Shown piece by piece: positions 58,564 to 64,000 of a stretch of DNA of 64,000 nt (its first letter is position 1; every line of letters begins with the position of its first letter). The notes under the pieces were generated by a model, which had not been told where the DNA came from, did no database searches, and worked only from the letters and a program-made list of their open reading frames with translations. Origin of the DNA: JAATGA01 sp047605605 (GTDB lineage Bacteria; Pseudomonadota; Alphaproteobacteria; Rhodobacterales; Rhodobacteraceae); the NCBI GenBank assembly GCA_047605605.1, contig JASGFG010000003.1, positions 1 through 64,000 on the forward strand, in the 5' to 3' direction. The translations under genes were made by a program, and so were the position numbers.

Positions 58564-60030
58564 TCAGAACCGATGCGGTATGGTCAGCTGCGGCTCGGGC
58601 TCGCCCCCGTGGTGATAGATCGGCCAGCCGAGATAGCGGGTCACGGCCTCGTTCACCACATCGGCGTGATGGCCGCGCACCATGGCGACATGGTGTTCAA
58701 AGCCGTTCTGGCTGACGAACCGCATCAGCTTGCGCAACTGGGGCACGCGGGTGACGGCGATGCCGCCATCCATGGGAAAGGGGTGGTCGGTGAACTCTCC
58801 CTCGCCCAGATAGCATTTCATCGAGCCCATCCGGTCGTCGGTCGACAGGCGGAAATAGGTCATCGGCCCCGGTTTCACCTTGCCCTTGACCGCGCCAAAG
58901 CATTTCGACCTGCCGATGCTTTCGCCCAGCACGTCCAGTTCGCCGATTTCCGGCGTGTCGCCGATGAAGGATTTGGGATAGTTGCCGCAATGGGTGCAGA
59001 CGCACAGGTCCGGCTCATATCCATAGTTGTTGTTCCAGTCGAGCAGCGCCGGCGGCGCCCCCGAGGCGAGCGCCAGCGCATACATCGAGACCGCCCCGAT
59101 CACATCGACCTCGCAGGCGGAGGGCATCAGTTCCTCGCCCATCATGCTCATCGTGACGCAGGTGGCGCAGCCGAAATTGTCCTGCAAGGACCGCCAGCAC
59201 TGGATGGCCGAGGCGTCGCAGCCGTTCTCCTCGATCCAGCGGTTGACGGCCAGCGTCCATTTCGCCTGACGGGTGATCTGGGCGGGCTGGATATGGGCCG
59301 GGATCGTGCCATAGCCGCGGATCTTTTCCATCTTGGCCAGCAGGTCGGGGTCGCTGTCGCTGATCGCCCCGGCCGCGCCCATCATCTCGGACAGGTCGAC
59401 CGTCACCACGGTCAGGCCCGAGGCTTGCAGCAGCTTTTCCGAATAACGCATGGTCTGGAAGGCGCCGGTGCGCGCGCCGATCGACCCGATCCGCGCACCG
59501 CGCAGGCCGCGCACCGTGCGGCAGACGCGGGAAAACCGTTCCAGGTCGCGCCCGAATTCCTCGCCCCAGGTGTCGCAGGTATGGGTCGTGGTTTCGGTGA
59601 AGGGCACGCCATATTGCCAGAAGTTGTTCGTCACCGAAAACTTGCCGCAAAAGGCGTCGCGGCGTTCGTGGACGGACACCTTGTCGACCTCGTCGTTCGA
59701 GGCTTGCAGCAGGATCGGCACCGAAAGTTTCGCGCGCGAAACAAGTTCGGCAATCGCGATCTCGTCGCCGAAATTCGGCAGGCAGATCACCAGCCCGTCG
59801 ATGTCGTCGCGATGCGCCTTGAAGTGGCGGGCGTAAAGCTCGGCATCCGCGATGGACTGGACCGCGCCATTGGCCGTCGCCTCGAACGGCAGCGTGATGG
59901 CGGCAATCCCCAGACGGTCGAGCTGGGCCAGCACCTCGTCCCGCGCGGCCCGACAGGGCGCGGGGCTGAAGAAGGCGCGGCTTCCGATGACCACGCCAAA
60001 TGTGACCTTGCGGCGGATGGTAAGCGTCAT
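58564..60030 (-). CDS. L-fucose isomerase-family protein
   Basis: The protein has 488 residues from the ATG at 60030, which is preceded by AGGAGGGAAA. It resembles the L-fucose/D-arabinose isomerase fold: an N-terminal Rossmann region (VVIGSRAFFSPAPCRAARDEVLAQLDRLGIAAITLP) and a C-terminal domain with metal-ligand candidates in LDWNNNYGYEPD and a His near HHVAMVRGHHADV. Shorter than E. coli FucI (591), it matches the length of the FucI-related family linked with ribose-type ABC importers. It is divergent from such an importer across 315 bases, so it likely isomerises the imported sugar or sugar acid. Its exact substrate is unknown. Confidence 0.78.
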   Translation of the reverse strand: MTLTIRRKVTFGVVIGSRAFFSPAPCRAARDEVLAQLDRLGIAAITLPFEATANGAVQSIADAELYARHFKAHRDDIDGLVICLPNFGDEIAIAELVSRAKLSVPILLQASNDEVDKVSVHERRDAFCGKFSVTNNFWQYGVPFTETTTHTCDTWGEEFGRDLERFSRVCRTVRGLRGARIGSIGARTGAFQTMRYSEKLLQASGLTVVTVDLSEMMGAAGAISDSDPDLLAKMEKIRGYGTIPAHIQPAQITRQAKWTLAVNRWIEENGCDASAIQCWRSLQDNFGCATCVTMSMMGEELMPSACEVDVIGAVSMYALALASGAPPALLDWNNNYGYEPDLCVCTHCGNYPKSFIGDTPEIGELDVLGESIGRSKCFGAVKGKVKPGPMTYFRLSTDDRMGSMKCYLGEGEFTDHPFPMDGGIAVTRVPQLRKLMRFVSQNGFEHHVAMVRGHHADVVNEAVTRYLGWPIYHHGGEPEPQLTIPHRF

Positions 60031-60068
60031 TTTCCCTCCTCTGGACAGGGCCGCGTCCTCCACGCGGC

Positions 60069-60099
60069 GAAACGAAGTGGTTTCGATCACTTTCGTTTG
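60069..60099. promoter_or_regulatory. AAACGAA/TTCGTTT inverted repeat, candidate DeoR-type operator
   Basis: AAACGAA (60070-60076) and TTCGTTT (60092-60098) are a 7-base inverted repeat with a TTTCG unit (60081-60085) between them, 40-70 bases before the isomerase start. Confidence 0.4.
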
Positions 60100-60248
60100 C
60101 TGAGGTTTTGTAGGCCGGGCGCCAGCCCTCTGGCAAGCGAAAGGATCTGCGGAGACGCCTGCAAACCTTGGTTTTCGGCAATATCTTATCGCTGCATCGC
60201 GGCGCGGGATCTGCCGCAACCGCGAATGAAAATGCGAAATGATCGGCA

Positions 60249-60275
60249 GAAAACGAAAACACTTGACGAAAAACG
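60249..60275. promoter_or_regulatory. CGAAAA direct repeats, candidate DeoR-type operator
   Basis: GAAAACGAAAAC (60249-60260) and GACGAAAAACG (60265-60275) repeat a CGAAAA unit, about 70-97 bases before the sugar-binding protein start. An overlapping TTGACG (60264-60269) could be a -35 element. Confidence 0.4.
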
Positions 60276-60345
60276 CCAGCAGACCGCAGAACTGTTGGCG
60301 GGAGAGTCGCCCCGTCTGAACCGGGGCGCATTAGGGAGGAAGACC

Positions 60346-61287
60346 ATGAACCTGAAACGCCGCCTTCTGGTGTCGGCGATGGCGCTTGCCATGACTGGCG
60401 CGATGCCGTCCTTTGCCGCCGCCGCGGACACGATCGCCATCATCACCCCCAGCCACGACAACCCGTTCTTCAAGGCCGAAGCCGATGGCGCCGCCGCCAA
60501 GGCCAAGGAACTGGGCTATGAAACCATGGTTCTGGTCCATGACGACGATGCCAACAAGCAGTCGGAGCTGTTCGACAGCGCCATCGCCGCAGGCGTGAAG
60601 GCCATCATCCTGGACAATGCCGGCGCCGATGCCTCGGTCGCCGCGGTGCAGAAGGCCAAGGATGCGGGCATCCCGTCCTTCCTGATCGACCGGGAAATCA
60701 CCGCATCCGGCGTGGCGGTCAGCCAGATCGTGTCGAACAACTATCAGGGCGCACAGCTGGGCGCGGAAGAATTCGTCAAGCTGATGGGCGAAAAGGGCGA
60801 TTTCGCCGAGCTTCTGGGCAAGGAATCGGACACCAACGCCGGTATCCGGTCCAAGGGCTATCACGACGTGATCGACCAGTATCCCGACATGAAGATGGTG
60901 GCCCAGCAGACCGCCAACTGGTCGCAGACCGAGGCCTATACGGTCATGGAATCCATGCTCCAGGCCAATCCCGGCATCAAGGGCGTGATCTCGGGCAATG
61001 ACACCATGGCCATGGGCGCCTATGCCGCGCTGGAGGCTGCGGGGCGGACGGATGTGATCGTGGTGGGCTTTGACGGGTCGAACGACGTGCGCGATTCCAT
61101 CGCCAAGGGCGGGATCAAGGCGACGGTCCTGCAACCGGCCTATGCGCAGGCGCAGATGGCGGTGACGCAGGCGGATGCCTTCCTGAAGACCGGCAAGACC
61201 GGGGTCGAGGAAAAGCAGCTGATGGACTGCGTGCTGATCAATGCCGACAACGCGGCCAAGCTGGAAACCTTTGCGCTGAAGGACTGA
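60346..61287 (+). CDS. Ribose-type sugar ABC substrate-binding protein
   Basis: The protein has 313 residues from the ATG at 60346 with GGGAGGA upstream. A Sec signal (ending SFAAAA) precedes a type-I periplasmic binding protein of the RbsB/XylF group: TIAIITPSHDNPFFKAEADGAAAKAKELGYE, KAIILDNAGADASVAAV, PSFLIDREI and VVGFDGSNDVRDSI are diagnostic. It binds a monosaccharide or polyol in the periplasm. A hairpin follows it, then a DUF2291 lipoprotein, the ATPase and permease. Divergence from an L-fucose-isomerase-like gene suggests a rarer sugar than ribose. Confidence 0.9.
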   Translation: MNLKRRLLVSAMALAMTGAMPSFAAAADTIAIITPSHDNPFFKAEADGAAAKAKELGYETMVLVHDDDANKQSELFDSAIAAGVKAIILDNAGADASVAAVQKAKDAGIPSFLIDREITASGVAVSQIVSNNYQGAQLGAEEFVKLMGEKGDFAELLGKESDTNAGIRSKGYHDVIDQYPDMKMVAQQTANWSQTEAYTVMESMLQANPGIKGVISGNDTMAMGAYAALEAAGRTDVIVVGFDGSNDVRDSIAKGGIKATVLQPAYAQAQMAVTQADAFLKTGKTGVEEKQLMDCVLINADNAAKLETFALKD

Positions 61288-61298
61288 TCCTTCGTTCC

Positions 61299-61329
61299 GG
61301 CCCGGCGCGGGTGTTACCTGCGCCGGGCC
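61299..61329 (+). terminator. Intra-operon hairpin after the sugar-binding-protein gene
   Basis: GGCCCGGCGC (61299-61308) and GCGCCGGGCC (61320-61329) form a perfect 10-bp stem with an 11-base loop, 12 bases after the stop codon. No T-run follows. It probably sets a high binding-protein to membrane-component ratio. Confidence 0.6.
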
Positions 61330-61351
61330 CTGCATGGCCCATGGAACTCGC

Positions 61352-61999
61352 ATGACACGCATTACCCTGACGGCGGCCTTTACGGTGGCCTGCGTCGCGG
61401 CCCTTGGGCTGACCGGCTGCAAGATCGTCAAGACAAGGCCCGCGGATGAACAGGCCCCGGCAACCGATGCCAGCGGCGACGATGCCCGCATCGCCTCGAT
61501 CCTGGCGGAAAGCTTTGACGCAAGGCTCTTGCCGCTGATCGCGGAAAAGGGGCGGCCCGTGGCCGATGTGCGCGCGGCCATCGCCGCCGGGATCGACGGC
61601 GCGGGCGGCAGCCGCGGGCCGGGGGGCGGGGCCCCCTGGAACTTTGCCGTCAAGGGGCAGGGCAAGGTCACGGCCGCCAACCTGACCTCGCGCGCGCGGA
61701 CCCTGGATGTGGACACCGACGGCGACGGCAAGGGCGATCTGACGCTGCAACTGGGCCCGGTGGTCAAGGGCACGTCGCTGCGCGATTTCGCCCCGCAGGT
61801 CTATGACTTCACCGCCTTCCGCGACCAGATCGAATTCGCCAAGCTGGGCCGCGCGCTGAACGACCGCGCCGCGGGCGCGCTGACCGTGCCCGAGGGCGAC
61901 CCGACCGGCAAGGATGTGACCTTCACCGGGGTCGTGCCGCTGAAGAAAGCCGACGATCCGTGGCTGGTGATGCCGGTGACGCTGACGGTGGCGCCATGA
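61352..61999 (+). CDS. DUF2291-family periplasmic lipoprotein of sugar ABC operon
   Basis: The protein has 215 residues from the ATG at 61352. A lipobox LTGC (Cys23) ends a short signal peptide, so it is likely a lipoprotein. The remainder (DARIASILAESFDARLLPLIAEKGRPVADVRAAI; PWNFAVKGQGKVTAANLTSRARTLDVDTDGDGKGDLTLQLGPVVKGTSLRDFAP) matches the uncharacterised family found almost only between RbsB-type and RbsA-type genes. It overlaps the ATPase start by 4 bases. Function is unknown; an accessory role in sugar capture is possible. Confidence 0.78.
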   Translation: MTRITLTAAFTVACVAALGLTGCKIVKTRPADEQAPATDASGDDARIASILAESFDARLLPLIAEKGRPVADVRAAIAAGIDGAGGSRGPGGGAPWNFAVKGQGKVTAANLTSRARTLDVDTDGDGKGDLTLQLGPVVKGTSLRDFAPQVYDFTAFRDQIEFAKLGRALNDRAAGALTVPEGDPTGKDVTFTGVVPLKKADDPWLVMPVTLTVAP

Positions 62000-63537
62000 C
62001 CGATCATCCCGTCGGCCTGTCCATCCGGGGTGGGGTCAAGGTCTATCCCGGCACCCGCGCGCTGAAGGGCGTGGATTTCGACCTGCGCATGGGCGCGGTC
62101 AACGTGCTGGTGGGCGAGAACGGCGCGGGCAAGTCCACCCTGATGAAGGTCATCGCCGGGGTCGAGGACCTGACCGAAGGCCGGATCGAGATGGAGGGCA
62201 GGCCCGTCACCTTCCGGTCGAAATCCGATGCGGTGGACCATGGCATCGGCATCGTCTTTCAGGAATTGAACCTGTTCCCGAACCTGACGGTGGCCGAGAA
62301 CATCTTCATCGGGCGCGAACCGACGCGGGCGGGCGTGGACATCGACGCCGAAAAGCAGCGTCAGGAAACCCGCGCGCTGATGGCGCGGTTGGAACAGCCG
62401 ATCGACCCCGACACGCCGCTGGGAAACCTGCGCATCGGCCAGCAGCAGATCGTGGAAATCGCCAAGGCGCTGGCCCAGAACGCCCGCATCCTGATCCTGG
62501 ACGAGCCGACCAGCGCGCTGTCCGCCGCCGAGGTCGAGGTGCTGTTCCGCACCATCGCCGATCTGAAGCGCCAGGGCGTCGGCATCGTCTATATCAGCCA
62601 CCGGCTGGAGGAACTGATCCGCATCGGCGACTATATCACCGTGCTGCGCGACGGCACGATCACGGGCGCCCGGTCGATGGAAGGCGTCGACATCCCCTGG
62701 ATCGTGCGGGCGATGATCGGCGAAAGCTCCAAGGAATACGGGCGGACCGAGGCTGCGAATTTCGGGGCCGAGGTGTTTCGCGCCGAGGACATCTGCCTGC
62801 CGCGCGCGGGCGGCGGCCATACGGTCGATCACGTCTCGCTGTCGGTCAGGGCGGGGGAAATCGTCGGGCTTTACGGGCTGATGGGCGCGGGGCGGACCGA
62901 GTTTCTGGAATGCGTCATGGCGCAGCATCCGCATTCGACGGGGCGGTTCTTTGTCGAGGGAAAGCCGCTGGTCGAACGCGACGTTCCCGGCCGGATCGCC
63001 CGCGGCATCGCCCTGATCCCCGAGGATCGCAAGCGCGACGGCCTTGTGCAGATCATGGCCATCCGCGAAAATCTGACGCTTTCCGCGCTGAAGACCTTTA
63101 CCCGGTTCTTCCACCTTGACCTGCGGGCCGAGGCGCGGGCGGCGGCCGATTTCGTCAAGCGGCTGACCATCAAGATCGCCAGCCCCGAAAACCCGGTGTC
63201 CAGCCTGTCGGGCGGCAACCAGCAAAAGGTCGTCATCGGCAAGGCGCTGATGACCGGGCCGAAAATCCTGCTGATGGACGAGCCCAGCCGTGGCATCGAC
63301 ATCGGCGCCAAGGCCGAGGTGTTCCGCACCATGCGCAAGTTGGCGCAGGACGGCCTGGGCATCCTGTTCGTGACCTCGGACCTGGACGAGGTTCTGGCCC
63401 TTTCCGACCGCATCATCGTGATGGCGCAGGGGCGCATCACCGGCGCGTTCCCTGCGGGCACCGATGCCGCGCAGGTGGTGTCCGCCGCCCAGACCGCCGC
63501 CCCCTCTGCCGCCCAGACCAAGGACATCGCCGCATGA
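61996..63537 (+). CDS. Ribose-type sugar ABC transporter ATP-binding protein (RbsA/MglA type)
   Basis: The 513-residue fused double ATPase has a first domain with Walker A GENGAGKSTLMK, signature LRIGQQQIVEIAKAL and Walker B ILILDEPTSALS. The second has a degenerate Walker A (GLYGLMGAGRTEFLE), signature LSGGNQQKVVIGKAL and ILLMDEPSRGIDIGAK. This tandem arrangement defines CUT2 sugar importers. An Ala-rich C-terminal tail follows. It overlaps the DUF2291 gene and the permease gene by 4 bases each. Confidence 0.95.
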   Translation: MTDHPVGLSIRGGVKVYPGTRALKGVDFDLRMGAVNVLVGENGAGKSTLMKVIAGVEDLTEGRIEMEGRPVTFRSKSDAVDHGIGIVFQELNLFPNLTVAENIFIGREPTRAGVDIDAEKQRQETRALMARLEQPIDPDTPLGNLRIGQQQIVEIAKALAQNARILILDEPTSALSAAEVEVLFRTIADLKRQGVGIVYISHRLEELIRIGDYITVLRDGTITGARSMEGVDIPWIVRAMIGESSKEYGRTEAANFGAEVFRAEDICLPRAGGGHTVDHVSLSVRAGEIVGLYGLMGAGRTEFLECVMAQHPHSTGRFFVEGKPLVERDVPGRIARGIALIPEDRKRDGLVQIMAIRENLTLSALKTFTRFFHLDLRAEARAAADFVKRLTIKIASPENPVSSLSGGNQQKVVIGKALMTGPKILLMDEPSRGIDIGAKAEVFRTMRKLAQDGLGILFVTSDLDEVLALSDRIIVMAQGRITGAFPAGTDAAQVVSAAQTAAPSAAQTKDIAA

Positions 63538-64000
63538 CCGCCATTCCCGCCGCCGCGCCCGCCAACAGTTCGTGGCTGCTTTTGCTGCTGAAGGCGCGGA
63601 CCTTCGTGGCGCTGATCCTGGTGCTGGCCTTTTTCTCCTTTGCCGCGCCGAACTTTCTGTCGGTGGCGAATGCGGTGATCGTGGGCAAGCATGTCGCGCT
63701 GAACGCCTTTCTGGCCATCGGCATGACCTTCGTGATCATCACCGGGGGGATCGACCTGTCGGTCGGGTCGATCGTGGGCCTTTGCGCCATGGTGGCGGGG
63801 TGGCTGGTGCTTTACGGCATCGACCTAGGACTGGGCTGGTCGATCCAGTTCAACACGGTGGAAATCGCGCTGCTGGTGATGCTGGTCGGCATCTTCGTCG
63901 GGCTGATCAACGGCATCCTGATCACCCGGCTGAACGTCGCCCCCTTCATCGCCACGCTGGGCACGCTTTACGTCGCGCGCGGGGCGGCGTTGCTGTCTTC
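63534..64000 (+). CDS. Ribose-type sugar ABC permease (RbsC type), cut by window end
   Basis: The first 155 codons are present, from the ATG at 63534 overlapping the ATPase stop. Hydrophobic helices begin at about residue 20 (TFVALILVLAFFSFAAPNFL). The segment NAFLAIGMTFVIITGGIDLSVGSIVGLCAMVAGWL is the RbsC/XylH signature, and INGILITRLNVAPFIATLGTLYVARG follows. The gene continues past the last base. Confidence 0.93.
   Translation, partial: MTAIPAAAPANSSWLLLLLKARTFVALILVLAFFSFAAPNFLSVANAVIVGKHVALNAFLAIGMTFVIITGGIDLSVGSIVGLCAMVAGWLVLYGIDLGLGWSIQFNTVEIALLVMLVGIFVGLINGILITRLNVAPFIATLGTLYVARGAALLS

Larger units (their letters stand above)
60031..60345. other. Divergent promoter region of the sugar isomerase and sugar ABC operon
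   Basis: This 315-base gap between divergent starts contains no credible gene. It is less GC-rich than the coding DNA and rich in CGAAA/TTTCG units: AAACGAA (60070-60076) facing TTCGTTT (60092-60098) near the isomerase, and GCGAAAT (60234-60240), GAAAACGAAAAC (60249-60260) and GACGAAAAAC (60265-60274) near the transporter. These look like DeoR-type regulator sites. No deoR gene is in the window. Confidence 0.55.

Overview
The window is GC-rich alphaproteobacterial DNA. Protein sequences, gene order and the replication module all suggest a Paracoccus- or Roseobacter-like member of the Rhodobacteraceae. It appears to lie on an extrachromosomal replicon (plasmid or chromid). A ParA/ParB partition operon (47132-49533) is transcribed away from a replication initiator (50032-50709) whose C-terminal part resembles DnaA domain I. 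The interval between them holds a perfect DnaA box, short repeats and a good sigma70 promoter. No rRNA, tRNA, insertion sequence, prophage or CRISPR was seen.

Layout. 1-9289 is an aromatic/amide catabolic block: the end of an unknown gene, a Rieske ferredoxin, an L-asparaginase-like amidohydrolase lacking the usual active-site Asp, a NitT/TauT-type ABC importer, an enolase-superfamily enzyme, and a catBCA operon with divergent catR for ortho-cleavage of catechol. 9404-15883 is a LacI-controlled sugar ABC operon ending in a GH63-type hydrolase, probably for a glycosylglycerate. 16067-21253 is a polyamine/opine-type ABC importer with a metallo-beta-lactamase-fold hydrolase and a divergent TetR. 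21290-24767 is an Lrp regulator divergent from an aminotransferase, an exported cyclase-family hydrolase and an RraA-like aldolase. 24833-31756 has a membrane di-iron desaturase/hydroxylase coupled to a TIM-barrel protein, a divergent LysR, and a second Tat-signal polyamine-type ABC importer. 31820-38776 is ferric-siderophore uptake (TonB receptor, binding protein, two permeases, ATPase) plus an esterase. 39131-39388 is an orphan small gene. 39847-43629 is a sulfate/thiosulfate importer. 43642-46259 is a LysR gene followed by an extradiol-type dioxygenase and an alpha/beta hydrolase like the MhqO/MhqD pair. 46276-50709 is the plasmid maintenance core (ParDE-like toxin-antitoxin, ParB, ParA, origin, Rep). 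50898-58534 is a selenocysteine-containing formate dehydrogenase-N operon with fdhE and selB. 58564-64000 is an L-fucose-isomerase-like gene divergent from a ribose-type sugar ABC operon that runs off the window.

The replicon thus combines many substrate-specific import/catabolism cassettes, most with their own regulator and operator-like inverted repeat, with a self-contained replication and partition core. The most unusual signal is a set of 16-bp palindromes (CTTCCCCGCGGGGAAG and variants) scattered inside parA and parB, at the parB stop and just beyond rep. They are read in different codon frames, which points to selection on the DNA as a distributed partition site (parS).
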